A DNA stretch of 34,383 nt from JBCDCP01 sp039181495 (GTDB lineage: Bacteria; Pseudomonadota; Alphaproteobacteria; Rhizobiales; Tepidamorphaceae): contig JBCDCP010000011.1 of NCBI GenBank assembly GCA_039181495.1, positions 1 through 34,383 of the forward strand, given 5' to 3'. The notes under the pieces are model-generated. The model ran no database searches. It had not been told where the DNA came from and saw nothing but the letters and a program-made list of their open reading frames with translations. Every line of letters starts with the position of its first letter. Position 1 is the first letter of the stretch. A program made the translations under genes and the position numbers. Below, piece after piece: positions 15,912-25,206 of the stretch.

Positions 15912-16668
15912 CGTGAATGGCCGGCTGGCCGGCAAAAGCGCGATTGTGACCGGAGCCGCTTCAGGCTTCGGCAAGGAGATCGCCAAGAGATTTGTACGTG
16001 AGGGCGCGCGGGTCGCCATCGTCGACATAAATGAAGAGGGCGCCGAAGCCGTCGCCGCCGAAATCGGCGATGCAGCTGTCGCGGTGATCTGCGACATCAC
16101 CCAGGCCGATCAGGTGAATGCGTCGGTCAGGGCGGCGGCGGAGGCCTTCGGCCAGGTCGATATTCTGATCAACAATGCCGGCTGGTCGCACCCCAACGGG
16201 CCATTACTGGAGGTTGATGAGGCAACCTTCCAGAAGGTTTATGACATCAACGTCAAATCGATCTTCCACTACACCCATGCCATCGTACCGCACTGGCGGG
16301 ACATCGGTGGCGGCGTGATGATCAATATCGGCTCAACGGCGGGCATTCGGCCAAGGCCCGGGCTGACCTGGTACAACTCGTCCAAGGGCGCCGTGAATCT
16401 GATGACACGGTCGCTGGCTGCCGAACTGGCTCCCGATGGCATCCGCGTGTGCGGCGTTGCACCGGTGATCGGCGCCACGCCCTTGCTCGAGACCTTCATG
16501 GGCGTGCCGGACACGCCGGAAAACCGCGCCAAGTTTATCGCAACAATTCCGCTTGGTCGCATGTCCCAACCCGAGGATATCGCCAACGCCACGCTGTTTC
16601 TTGCGTCCGACGAGGCGGAGTTTGTCACCGGTGTCATTTTGGAGGTCGATGGTGGTCGAACCATCTAA
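15904..16668 (+). CDS. Short-chain dehydrogenase/reductase (FabG-like)
   Basis: A 254-residue classical SDR with TGAASGFG at 17-24, NNAG near 91, catalytic Ser in NIGSTAG and Tyr/Lys in YNSSK, and the end motif EVDGG. It oxidises or reduces an alcohol/ketone with NAD(H) or NADP(H); the substrate is unknown. Its ATG lies inside the tail of the aldehyde dehydrogenase remnant, so it is probably the surviving member of an alcohol-to-aldehyde-to-acid operon once controlled by the LysR gene. The promoter may now be weak or absent. The reading frame itself is intact. Confidence 0.88.
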   Translation: MADVNGRLAGKSAIVTGAASGFGKEIAKRFVREGARVAIVDINEEGAEAVAAEIGDAAVAVICDITQADQVNASVRAAAEAFGQVDILINNAGWSHPNGPLLEVDEATFQKVYDINVKSIFHYTHAIVPHWRDIGGGVMINIGSTAGIRPRPGLTWYNSSKGAVNLMTRSLAAELAPDGIRVCGVAPVIGATPLLETFMGVPDTPENRAKFIATIPLGRMSQPEDIANATLFLASDEAEFVTGVILEVDGGRTI

Positions 16669-16855
16669 ACTTGAAACGGCAGATCAGAGCTTCGCACGCC
16701 TGTTTTAGTCCGGCCCAATGAGACGCGTTACCGTCGCTTTCGATGGCCGGGAGCGTGGTCGAAGAGTTTAGCCAACGGCGCTTTGTCTTCGGCGACCCGG
16801 CAACGTTGAGACAGCCGACCGTCGTGCCCGTTGGCTTAGGTCGTCTGTATTACAG

Positions 16856-18034
16856 TTAGCTGCGGCTAATCTGTTTGATCGCGTCGTAGGCGGATCGCGC
16901 GGCGACGTGCATGTAACCCCACTCTCCGTCGAGACGCTGATTGTAAGCCTCGCCGGCAAAGTGCACCCGTCCATCGATGGGCTCCCCAAGCGTTGATGGC
17001 CGAGAACCATGAAAGTAGGAGTATGTCCCGCGATGATAGCGGCTCTTGCTCCAGTTCTGCAGGACGTGGGCTTCGAATGAACGCGACGCCGCGCCATCGT
17101 AGAGTTCGTCGAGTTCATCGAGTGCCGCCGCGAGCAACCGGTCTTCGCTCAAAGACGCATAGGGAGCCGCCAGTGCACCGTGGGCAAAAAGCCCAAGTAT
17201 GTTCTGGTTCGTCGGCTTGTCGATCGAGGCGTTGTAGAACATGATTTCGGATTCTGCTGTCTCGTACTGGTAATCGTAAAGCACCATGTCGGGATAAAAT
17301 CGTTCATTGAACCGCATGAACAGTTTGAACCCGTCGGGCATGATCGCTCCCTCCAATGCCCGCTGCTTTCTTCGGGGCAATGGTGGATCGAAGCGAATGT
17401 CGCCGTCTTTCAGAACATTTAGCGGGACAGTCACAATCACATGTCTGGCCAAAACGGTCCGACCATCCGCGAGATGGACCCGAACTGGGTCGCCAGAGTA
17501 ATCGATACCAGTGACTTCCGTTTTGAGCGCGATGCGGTCCTGAATATCGCGGGCCATGTAGTCGTTGAAGAAATCGAACCAGGTGGTTGAGCTAAATCGG
17601 TGCTCGCCGCGCCACTCGCGTGCATAGCGGTTTTGCCGCAAGAGCCGGTCACCGCTGACCACGTCGCAGGTCATCGGACGCCATTCAACAGCGCGTTGGG
17701 CCGCACTGTTCGTTTGCGAAAGCGTGTTGAGCACACGATTGGTCGTGTGGATCCATTCACCACCCATATCGAGTGGGAAATCGGCCAGCGTCGTATCCTT
17801 CCTGGCGCGGCCGCCGTGGATGTCTGCGGCTTCAAAGATCTGGAAACGGGCACCGGCTTGATCGAGCAGATAGCCCGCCGTCAATCCGGCGGCACCCGCA
17901 CCGATAACCGCCACATCCAGTGTTTGCAGGTCCGCTTGGATCTGAGCGCTGACCTGCCTTAGCGTCGCCGAAAGTGCCGCTGCGTTTACACCTAGTAGGG
18001 CGATGAACTTGCGACGTGTGAGTTTTGTTATCAA
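16856..18034 (-). CDS. Tat-exported FAD-dependent amine oxidase
   Basis: Flavin amine oxidase fold, 392 residues. The dinucleotide-binding motif VIGAGAAGLTAG is at ~43-54, followed by IFEAADIHGGRA; the C-terminal FAD contact is HFAGEAYNQRLDGEWGY. It oxidises an amine or amino acid to the imine, producing peroxide. I chose TTG 18034: it gives MITKLTRRKFIALLG, a clean twin-arginine signal ahead of a hydrophobic stretch and QVSAQ, with AAGGGAGA just upstream. A GTG at 18106 would bury the signal behind 24 residues. It is transcribed alone. Substrate not readable; it is not of the D-amino acid oxidase type that would be needed for D-hydroxyproline. Confidence 0.82.
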   Translation of the reverse strand: MITKLTRRKFIALLGVNAAALSATLRQVSAQIQADLQTLDVAVIGAGAAGLTAGYLLDQAGARFQIFEAADIHGGRARKDTTLADFPLDMGGEWIHTTNRVLNTLSQTNSAAQRAVEWRPMTCDVVSGDRLLRQNRYAREWRGEHRFSSTTWFDFFNDYMARDIQDRIALKTEVTGIDYSGDPVRVHLADGRTVLARHVIVTVPLNVLKDGDIRFDPPLPRRKQRALEGAIMPDGFKLFMRFNERFYPDMVLYDYQYETAESEIMFYNASIDKPTNQNILGLFAHGALAAPYASLSEDRLLAAALDELDELYDGAASRSFEAHVLQNWSKSRYHRGTYSYFHGSRPSTLGEPIDGRVHFAGEAYNQRLDGEWGYMHVAARSAYDAIKQISRS

Positions 18035-18313
18035 TGAGATGTCTCCCTTGGAGCCGCTCGGCTTCCTCACAGTCCCCTTGGCTTTGAGCAATTCGAAAAC
18101 TGGCACGGAGAGATGCGTGGCCGAGCCCGGGGGTTGATGAGGGTTCGGAAGGCCGGCTCATGACAACTTGATCTTTGCTTGCCAGCAAAGTCAAAGCCCA
18201 CAGCTGTTGCAGTGAGCGCCTTCTTGCCGTCCTGCAAGGCGTCCGTGCAGGGCAATTCTGGCCGCAGGGCTGCCGGTCCGGCAGTTCGCTCTGCCGCCAT
18301 TCCGGAACATGAC

Positions 18314-19921
18314 TTACAGAGAATGCTGAGCGAGCAAATGCGTTACAGCTGGTGGCTCTTTTCCAGTGTGAAATGCTCGGACTGCCGTGTGCAGATCAGC
18401 ATCCGAAACTGTCGCCCGATCATGTTGGCGCAGGTGTTCGGTCCAGCTTGAGACAAAAAACCACTCGACCCAGGCTTTTTCGTCCGCAGCATCCTGATAG
18501 ATGCCCCAGTCATAGGCGCCATCGCGGTAACGCTCCGCGGACAGCGCATGGATGGCTGTAAGGAAACCGTCGCGATCATCCACTCGATATCGAATAGTGA
18601 CCAATACCGGTCCTCGATCCTGGATGTCATCCAAATCGGCGGACACAACCGGGTCAGCCCAGCTCATGGCCGGTGCAAGGTCGAGGCTTTCGCCTTGACC
18701 AAGCTTTGAGCGCCAGGTCAGCGGAATGAGCGCAATTGCACCCAAAGCGGCGATCAGAAGCGTGCTCCCCGTGGCGGTTGCGGCAGCAAGTTGGCCCCAA
18801 CCGGCCGAACCGACGGCCATGCAGCCAAAGAAGACCATCAGAGCGATTGCCAGCCCGCGCGCCCTGACCCAGTTCGGCAATGCCGTCTGAGCTGACACAT
18901 TCAAGCTGGTCAGCACCGAAATCCATCCAAGCCCGCCAAGGAATGCGGCTGGAAGTGCGACCATCGGCTCTCGCGCCAGCCCCAGCAATGCCATGGCCAA
19001 AGCAGTTATCGCGGTTCCAATGGCAGCCACCTGGTTCAGGTCGATACTCTTGCGAATGATTGGAAGCATAAGCGCTCCCATCACAGCGCCGATGCCAATG
19101 GCCGCAAGCAGCAGGCCATAGACCTCGGCACCACCGCCTTCGAGATTGCGGGCCACAAGCGGCAGCAACGCCCAGTACGCGCTGGCGAAAATAAAAAATC
19201 CAAACGACCGGATCAGCGTCGCCTTGAGTGGTTGATTGTAGCGCGCATGGCGCAGGCCTGTGATCATCGATCCGAAGATCGGCTCAGGCGGAAGCGTGCG
19301 TTCCGGGGTTGGTGCCGGTTTCCAGAACAGCAGTGCCGCAATGATCACAAGATGGCTGGCTGCATTGAGCATGAATGGCGCGGCAAGACTGATCGAGGCG
19401 ATCAGAAAACCCGCCAAGGCCGGACCGATAGCCCGGGCAACATTAATGCCCATGGAGTTGAGCGCTATGGCCGGCTGCAAATGGTCTCGGGGGACAAGGC
19501 TGGGCACGATCGCCTGCCATGCCGGTGCCATGAATGCCGCACCTGTGCCGATCAGAAATGTGAATGCGAGCAGGAGCAGCGGCGTCATCGCGTTTGCAGC
19601 CACCAGCATGGCCATTGCAGCAATAATCAGCGTCAGGATGGCATTGATCACGAGCAAGAAGCGTCGTTTATCCACGCGATCAGCCAGTGCCCCGGCGAAC
19701 AACGCAAACAGGAAAATCGGGGCCGTGGTTGCGGTTTGAACAAGCGCCACAACCGCCGGCGATGGACTCATGGTTGTCATCAGCCAACCGGCGCCAACGT
19801 CGTGCATCCAGGTGCCGACGTTGGAAATCAGAGTTGCGGTCCAGAGCAACGCAAAGGCGGGAATTGCGAAGGGGGCGAAGGCACCCGGGCGCGCTTGCGG
19901 TGTGGGGTCAGCCTCTGCCAC
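18314..19921 (-). CDS. MFS exporter with C-terminal ABM-like domain
   Basis: Residues 1-~415 are a major facilitator transporter of the MFS_3/enterobactin-exporter type, about 11-12 membrane segments, with motif-A-like GALADRVDKRRFL near 77-89. Residues ~435-530 form a soluble dimeric alpha/beta barrel resembling antibiotic-biosynthesis-monooxygenase domains (VLVTIRYRV, then WGIYQDAADEKAWVEWFFVSSW), a known extension in this transporter group. It should expel a small organic compound across the inner membrane. The start is GTG 19921 with GGAG seven bases upstream. It is the last of five minus-strand genes, 81 bases after the efflux adaptor. Confidence 0.85.
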   Translation of the reverse strand: MAEADPTPQARPGAFAPFAIPAFALLWTATLISNVGTWMHDVGAGWLMTTMSPSPAVVALVQTATTAPIFLFALFAGALADRVDKRRFLLVINAILTLIIAAMAMLVAANAMTPLLLLAFTFLIGTGAAFMAPAWQAIVPSLVPRDHLQPAIALNSMGINVARAIGPALAGFLIASISLAAPFMLNAASHLVIIAALLFWKPAPTPERTLPPEPIFGSMITGLRHARYNQPLKATLIRSFGFFIFASAYWALLPLVARNLEGGGAEVYGLLLAAIGIGAVMGALMLPIIRKSIDLNQVAAIGTAITALAMALLGLAREPMVALPAAFLGGLGWISVLTSLNVSAQTALPNWVRARGLAIALMVFFGCMAVGSAGWGQLAAATATGSTLLIAALGAIALIPLTWRSKLGQGESLDLAPAMSWADPVVSADLDDIQDRGPVLVTIRYRVDDRDGFLTAIHALSAERYRDGAYDWGIYQDAADEKAWVEWFFVSSWTEHLRQHDRATVSDADLHTAVRAFHTGKEPPAVTHLLAQHSL

Positions 19922-20002
19922 GGGATCGCTCCATGTGGCGACGAGGACGCCCGCAGGACCGTCGAAGCCGCGTTCTTCGTTCGCTCATTGAACTGCAGCG
20001 GG

Positions 20003-20833
20003 TCATTGCACGACCTCCGAATGCACAGTCACGGCCATCCCGGGGCGCAACAGCAAATCCGGGTTGGCGATACGCGCCCTTATGGTGATCGTGCCGGTTG
20101 CAGGATCGACGGTGGCCTCGGCCACATGTGGCGTTGCGGTTTCGGGATAGGGCCGACCACCCGGGAGCGTCAGGCTGATGCGAATGTTGCGAAGCAGTGC
20201 GTCAACGCTGTCGACGTTTGTTTGCTCAAGCGTGGCAAGCCGATCCGCATAGGGAGCGCGATAGGCCACAACAACCGGATCAAGCGCCAGTACCTCACCA
20301 AGTGGAGCCCCGGACTCAGCTTCAACGAATGTTCCTGGCGAAACCTTTGGCGTGGAAACGAACCCGGTCACTGGCGAACGAATCTCGGTGCGTGAGAGAT
20401 CGAGCTTTGCTCTCTCGAGCGTTGCCTGCGCGCTCTGAACATTGGCGCGGGACACTGCCAAAGCCGTGCGAGCGCCGATGACTTCAGCATCTGATGCCAC
20501 ACCGCGGTCTGACAACCGCTCTTGCCGTTCCGCCGCGCTTTGGGCGTTTTCCTGCTCTGCCAGTGCGCGCGTCAGAGTGGCCTCGGCGGACTTCATCGCA
20601 AGCTCGGCATCGCGAGGATCAAGCGTGATGAGAACCTGCCCCTTCTCGACCGGCTCGCCGCCAATAAAGCGTACTTCCGAGATGACGCCGTCGAGCTGAC
20701 TGGACAGAACGCCGCGCTGGTTGGCCTCGATCTGTCCCTGAAAAACGAGATTTTCCGAGACGGCCGAGCCCGGCATGATGAGTGTGACCACAAGCATGCT
20801 CACAGCAACGGCAAAGCGATGGAGATGCAGCAT
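20003..20833 (-). CDS. Periplasmic efflux adaptor (HlyD/RND type), short at the C-terminus
   Basis: Membrane fusion protein that normally links an inner-membrane pump to an outer-membrane channel. ATG 20833 gives a signal peptide (residues 1-~26, ending GSAVS). Then come the first lipoyl half (GVISEVRFIGGEPVEKGQVL), a coiled-coil hairpin at ~80-155, the second lipoyl half (IRSPVTGFVS) and a beta-barrel ending at LLLRPGMAVTVHSEVVQ. Family members normally continue for 60-100 more residues with a membrane-proximal domain, which is missing here. No RND pump gene follows; an MFS exporter does. A longer start at 20923 would overlap the amidohydrolase. Confidence 0.82.
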   Translation of the reverse strand: MLHLHRFAVAVSMLVVTLIMPGSAVSENLVFQGQIEANQRGVLSSQLDGVISEVRFIGGEPVEKGQVLITLDPRDAELAMKSAEATLTRALAEQENAQSAAERQERLSDRGVASDAEVIGARTALAVSRANVQSAQATLERAKLDLSRTEIRSPVTGFVSTPKVSPGTFVEAESGAPLGEVLALDPVVVAYRAPYADRLATLEQTNVDSVDALLRNIRISLTLPGGRPYPETATPHVAEATVDPATGTITIRARIANPDLLLRPGMAVTVHSEVVQ

Positions 20834-20876
20834 CAGCGGCACTCTTTGGCAGAGCGTTTGAGGTCCCGGATAATCG

Positions 20877-22598
20877 TCATGCAAGCGCATGAGCAATGGG
20901 CCTTGGGGCGCCAGGTGCGCCAAATGCTGTCACCGGGCTCCAGTCCGGCAGCTCGGGCAAGGCGTCCGGCGCATGGTCTGAAAATGCGCCCTTGGCATGC
21001 ACGATGCGGCCGCCGGTCAATGTTAGGTCGGCCTCGATGTTGATGATGTCATCTTCCGGTACCGCGAAGTAATCGCGATCCAGAACGGCCAGATCGGCAA
21101 ATTGGCCGGCCTTGATCTGCCCCTTCTTGCCCTCTTCCCGGCTGAACCAGGCGCCGGCAGCTGTCCAGTGACGTAGCGCGTCTTCGCGACTCAGCCGGTT
21201 TGCGGCTTGCCAAATCACATCGCCGCCACGGCCCTTGCCGGAGACGGCCCAGTGGATCGCGAGCCAGGGGTTATAGGAGCTGACGCGGGTGGCATCGGTG
21301 CCCGCAGCAAGCGGCACGCCGGAGGCCATCATCTTCTTGACCGGCATGACATCATGCAGCGCGGCTTCGCCGTAACGCTCGCGATAAGCTGTTGCCTGGA
21401 AGGCAATGCGGTTCTGGTAACTGATCCCGCCGCCGAGCCGTGCGACCCACTCCATGGTCGCTTCGCTGGCGGTCTCGCCGTGGTCAAAGATCCAGTTGAG
21501 TTCGTCGAGACCCCTGTCACGACCGACCTCTTCAACCACCCTGAGCAAACGATGGGCGCTTTCCTCGTAGGTACAGTGAAAACGGATCGGCCAACGGTTC
21601 TCGAACAGGAATTCAAGCACGGGGGTTAGATCGCCTTCCATCCGCCTGGAGAGCTCTGGCCGCGGATAGCTGAAATCCTCGAAATCGTAGGCCGAGGCCA
21701 CCAGCATCTCACCGGCACCGACGCATTTCAGGTAGTCGTCGCCCTGATCCGGCTTGACGATGTCATTCCAGCGCTTGAAATCGTCGAGTTCAAACAGCGG
21801 ACGTTGCGCAAAGAGCTGGTAGCCGATGCGGACGGTCTGCTCGCCACGCTTGTTGAGTTCGGCAATGATACCGTAGTCGTCCGGGTAATTCAGGAAACCT
21901 CCGGCACAGTCCAGCGCGGAAGTCAGGCCAAGCCCATTGAGTGCGCGGAAATAGTGCTTGGTCGACGTGACCTGCTGTTCGAAATCGAGCTTCGGTGCCA
22001 TGTCCAGCAGCGCGTAGAGCGGCTGGGCATTGGGGCGGGCAAGCGCCAGCCCGGTCGGGTTGCCGTCATCGTCGCGCTCAAGTCGGCCTGAAACGAAGGG
22101 CTCGTAGAAGTGGCCGTCGATGCCTAGTGCCCGCAGCGCGGCCTTGTTCAGCCAGGCGCGATCGTAGAGATGCAACACATAGACGGGCACCTCGGGTGCA
22201 ACGGCGTTGATCTCGTCAAGAGTCGGCAACCGCTTCTCGGCAAACTGATCAGCCGACCAGCCGCCGACGACGCGGATCCACTGACCCGCCGGTGTCCGTT
22301 GCGCCTGCACTTTGAGCATCCGCAGGCCGTCCGCCAATGAGGGGACGTGGTCCCAACGCAGCTCCATGGCGAAGTTGTTGCCCTGGCGGATGATGTGGGT
22401 GTGGCTGTCGATCAGTCCCGGGATGACCCGCTGACCCGCGAGATCGATAAGCCGCGTCTCCGTCTCTTTCAGGCGCAGGACGTCCGCATCCGAACCGACC
22501 TCCTTGATCAGCCCGTTCTCGATGGCTACCGCAGTCGCCTCCGGCTGCTCGGGATCCATCGTGGTGATCTTGCCGTTGAACAGGATGAGGTCTGCCAA
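20877..22598 (-). CDS. Amidohydrolase family 3 enzyme (YtcJ-like), cytoplasmic
   Basis: Metal-dependent hydrolase of 573 residues, TIM-barrel core. Metal-binding landmarks are DSHTHI at ~63-68, a His in FDHGETAS, and the late Asp in AGTDATRVSSYNPW. There is no signal peptide (MADLILFNGK), so it acts in the cytoplasm. It probably cleaves a C-N bond of an amide or cyclic amide; the precise substrate is unknown. TTG 22598 is the start, with GGAGAG seven bases upstream. It closely resembles the upstream gene (roughly half of residues identical by eye over the first 150), so the two arose by duplication. It follows that gene after 27 bases. Confidence 0.88.
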   Translation of the reverse strand: MADLILFNGKITTMDPEQPEATAVAIENGLIKEVGSDADVLRLKETETRLIDLAGQRVIPGLIDSHTHIIRQGNNFAMELRWDHVPSLADGLRMLKVQAQRTPAGQWIRVVGGWSADQFAEKRLPTLDEINAVAPEVPVYVLHLYDRAWLNKAALRALGIDGHFYEPFVSGRLERDDDGNPTGLALARPNAQPLYALLDMAPKLDFEQQVTSTKHYFRALNGLGLTSALDCAGGFLNYPDDYGIIAELNKRGEQTVRIGYQLFAQRPLFELDDFKRWNDIVKPDQGDDYLKCVGAGEMLVASAYDFEDFSYPRPELSRRMEGDLTPVLEFLFENRWPIRFHCTYEESAHRLLRVVEEVGRDRGLDELNWIFDHGETASEATMEWVARLGGGISYQNRIAFQATAYRERYGEAALHDVMPVKKMMASGVPLAAGTDATRVSSYNPWLAIHWAVSGKGRGGDVIWQAANRLSREDALRHWTAAGAWFSREEGKKGQIKAGQFADLAVLDRDYFAVPEDDIINIEADLTLTGGRIVHAKGAFSDHAPDALPELPDWSPVTAFGAPGAPRPIAHALA

Positions 22599-22625
22599 AG
22601 GAGGTCTCTCCGGTCCTTCAGGGTC

Positions 22626-24422
22626 TCAGACGTCGCGGCCTTGCATGATGACAGGCGACCAGTCGGGGCTGATTGGCGGGACATGCGTCAGATCCTGGGT
22701 GGCGAAGGCACCGGCGCCGTAGACAACCTCACCATTGGCCACGGTCAGGTCAGCTTTCAGCTTGGCAATCTCGGCGTCGGTGACAGCAAAATAGTCGCGG
22801 TCCAGCACCGTGAAGTCGGCCAGTTGCCCAGGCGTGATTGCGCCCTTGCGGCCTGCATCACCAGTGAACCAGGCAGACCCGGTGGTCCACAGTCGCAGCG
22901 CCTCATCGCGGGTCAGCAGGTTGGCGTCGTCATACATCGGCAGCCCACCGCGGCTGAGACCGGTGGTCATCCACTGGATCGAGTACCAGGGGTTGAACGA
23001 AGTCACCCGCGTGGCATCGGTGCCGCCGCCGACCGGTACACCGAGGTCGAGGATGGCGCGGAAGTTTGGCGTCATCTTCAGGGCCTCAGCGCCGTAATTG
23101 GCGATGAAATCCTCGGCCTGGAACTGAATGCGGTTCTGCAGCGCGATGCCGCCACCGAGTTGGGCAATCCGTTCAAGGTTCGCCTGGCTGAAGGTCTCGA
23201 CATGGTCGACAAACCAACCCGGGACGAGACCGGCGCCCTTGGCGACTTCCTCATAGACTGGCAGCAGGCGCTCACCGGTTTCGTTGTAGGTGATGTGCTG
23301 GCGAAAGGGCCAACCACCTTCGCCAAGCGCGGTCATGACCTGGGTCTGGTACTCTTCGGCATCGGCATCGATGTCGGGGCGTGCATCGGCGAAGATCTCA
23401 TAGTCGTAGGACGCCCAGCCGAGGTTTTCGCCAGCACCGACGAATTTCAGCATGTCGTCACCGCTGCCGGCGCGTATCTCCGAGGTCCAGCGACGGTAGT
23501 CCGAGAGTTCCTCGCCCTTCACCTGTGGGAATGAGTGATAGCCGATGCGGGTGGTCAGCATGCCCTCGCCGTGCAGCCAGCGAATGACCTTGTAAGGATC
23601 GGCATCGGGGAACTCCATTCCTCCGCCGCCGGCATCGGAAACCGAGGTGATCCCGAGGCTGTTCAGGACGTCGAAATACTGGAGCGATGAATTGATCTGA
23701 TCGCGGATCGACAGTTTGGGCGCCGAGTCGAGCGTCTTGTACATCACCAGCCCCGAGGGTGCGGCCAGCACCCGGCCGGTCGAGTTGCCGCCAGCGTCCT
23801 TTTCGATGATGCCGCCCGGATAGGTCGGGTGACCCGGCCGGTCGTAGCCGAGATACTCCACCGCCTTGGTGTTCAAGAGCGTCAGCTTATAGAGGTGGTG
23901 GATCAGAACCGGGTGGTTGGGTGCCACGGCATCCAGTTCAGCCACCGTCGGCAGGCGCTTTTCCTTGAACTGGAACTCCGAAAAACCGCCGGCGACGCGA
24001 ACGAACTGACCTTCCGGCGTCCGGTCGGCCTGTGCCCGCAAAAGCGCCAATGCCTCCTCGAGACTGTCGACGCCATCCCAGCGGACTTCAAGGTTGTAGT
24101 TCACGGCGCCGCGGATGGCGTGTGTGTGACTGTCGTTGAGGCCTGGAATGACACGTTGACCTCGGGCGTCGATCACCTGGGTGAACGGCCCGATGAGCCC
24201 GCGCATCTCGTCGTCGGTGCCGACGGCGACGAACGCGCCGTCACGCGCGGCAAGAGCCGTCGCCTCGGGTCGTGCAGGATCCATCGTTGTCACCCGCCCG
24301 TTGAGCAGGACCAGATCAGCGGCATTCGAGGCCGACTGGCCCCAGGCAGCTTTGGAACCGAATGCGGCAAGTGCAGCAGAGGCGGCAAGCCCCTTAAGTA
24401 CAGGACGACGAGACACGCTCAT
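22626..24422 (-). CDS. Amidohydrolase family 3 enzyme (YtcJ-like), Tat-exported
   Basis: Paralogue of the next gene, 598 residues, with the same landmarks: NDSHTHAI, FVDHVETFSQ and GGTDATRVTSFNPW. It differs by an N-terminal leader, MSVSRRPVLKGLAASAALAA, a twin-arginine signal ending near WGQSA. ATG 24422 is chosen because it begins exactly at this signal and has AAGGGA just upstream; the longer frame to 24563 overlaps the hydrolase gene. It therefore folds with metal in the cytoplasm and works in the periplasm. It lies 49 bases after the isochorismatase-fold gene, probably in one operon with it. Confidence 0.88.
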   Translation of the reverse strand: MSVSRRPVLKGLAASAALAAFGSKAAWGQSASNAADLVLLNGRVTTMDPARPEATALAARDGAFVAVGTDDEMRGLIGPFTQVIDARGQRVIPGLNDSHTHAIRGAVNYNLEVRWDGVDSLEEALALLRAQADRTPEGQFVRVAGGFSEFQFKEKRLPTVAELDAVAPNHPVLIHHLYKLTLLNTKAVEYLGYDRPGHPTYPGGIIEKDAGGNSTGRVLAAPSGLVMYKTLDSAPKLSIRDQINSSLQYFDVLNSLGITSVSDAGGGGMEFPDADPYKVIRWLHGEGMLTTRIGYHSFPQVKGEELSDYRRWTSEIRAGSGDDMLKFVGAGENLGWASYDYEIFADARPDIDADAEEYQTQVMTALGEGGWPFRQHITYNETGERLLPVYEEVAKGAGLVPGWFVDHVETFSQANLERIAQLGGGIALQNRIQFQAEDFIANYGAEALKMTPNFRAILDLGVPVGGGTDATRVTSFNPWYSIQWMTTGLSRGGLPMYDDANLLTRDEALRLWTTGSAWFTGDAGRKGAITPGQLADFTVLDRDYFAVTDAEIAKLKADLTVANGEVVYGAGAFATQDLTHVPPISPDWSPVIMQGRDV

Positions 24423-24471
24423 GGGACATCCCTTTCGGAGGGGTGTTGGCTTGGTGGAGTTGTGCGGAAGT

Positions 24472-25170
24472 CTATTCAGCAGCTGCTGGGACCGGGTCGA
24501 GACGTGGGCCGTGCTCAACGCGCTCAGGTGCCTTGTGGACCAGGGTGTAGGCGTAATCGACACCCATGCCGAAGGCGCCGGAATGTGCCTTCACAATCTC
24601 CATCAGGTCATTGTAGGTGTCGCGCCGCGCCCAATCGCGCTGCCATTCCAGGGCAACCTGTTGCCAGGTCACCGGTACCGCGCCCGCCTGAACCATGCGC
24701 TGCATCGCATAGTCATGCGCGTCCAGCGTGGTTCCGCCCGAGGCATCGGCCACCATGTAGATCTCGTAGTCGGTGTCGTGCATGCAGGAGAGCGCAAAGG
24801 TAGTGTTACAGACCTCGGTCCAAAGCCCAGAGACAACGATCTTCTTCCGACCCTGGGCTGCATTCTCGGCCAGGGCGTCGCGCACCTTCTGGTCATCCCA
24901 GGAGTTCATCGAGGTCCGTTCGAGAAGCGGGTTATCGGGAAAGACTTCTAGGAGTTCCGGGAAAGTATGGCCGGAGAAACTCTCCGTCTCGACGGTCGTG
25001 ATGATGGTTGGGATTCCGTAGAGCTTTGCCGACTTGGCCAGCGCAACCACATTGTTCTTCAGTGTCTGGCGATCGATCGACTGGACGCCGAAGGCCATCT
25101 GCGGCTGATGGTCGATGAAGATGAGCTGGGAATTTTGGGGGGTAAGCACTTCGAGCTTGGACTTCGGCAT
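24472..25170 (-). CDS. Isochorismatase-fold cysteine hydrolase (YcaC-like)
   Basis: A 232-residue cysteine hydrolase. Asp20 (IFIDHQ) and nucleophile Cys121 (SGLWTEVCN) are in place. The position of the triad lysine reads ERTSMNSW, an arginine as I recall for the YcaC subgroup rather than nicotinamidases. It has no signal peptide. It probably hydrolyses an amide, perhaps a product released by the amidohydrolases encoded next. ATG 25170 follows GGAGG. It is the first gene of a five-gene minus-strand set and is divergent from a LysR regulator. YcaC-like proteins have no settled physiological substrate. Confidence 0.87.
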   Translation of the reverse strand: MPKSKLEVLTPQNSQLIFIDHQPQMAFGVQSIDRQTLKNNVVALAKSAKLYGIPTIITTVETESFSGHTFPELLEVFPDNPLLERTSMNSWDDQKVRDALAENAAQGRKKIVVSGLWTEVCNTTFALSCMHDTDYEIYMVADASGGTTLDAHDYAMQRMVQAGAVPVTWQQVALEWQRDWARRDTYNDLMEIVKAHSGAFGMGVDYAYTLVHKAPERVEHGPRLDPVPAAAE

Positions 25171-25206
25171 TGATGCCTCCTCAGATCGCCGGGGTTGCAG
25201 GCTAGG

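Noticed and set aside
15525..16100. Minus-strand frame of 191 codons spanning the remnant region and SDR start
   Set aside because: Its first part is antisense to the SDR cofactor domain and its second part to the aldehyde dehydrogenase remnant.
16771..16835. Inverted repeat GCCAACGG / CCGTTGGC between the SDR and amine oxidase genes
   Set aside because: The arms are 49 bases apart and no T run follows; chance is likely.
18107..18313. Possible small gene upstream of the amine oxidase
   Set aside because: The minus-strand frame here has no family resemblance and low-information composition; the stretch most likely holds a promoter.
19232..20395. Plus-strand open frame of 387 codons, Arg/Cys/His-rich
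   Set aside because: It crosses the antisense of the MFS and efflux adaptor genes and has a composition typical of a shadow frame.
22347..23534. Long plus-strand open frame of 395 codons opposite the amidohydrolase genes
   Set aside because: It is the antisense of two well-supported genes with full family motifs; long antisense frames are common in GC-rich DNA, and its translation has no recognisable domain.
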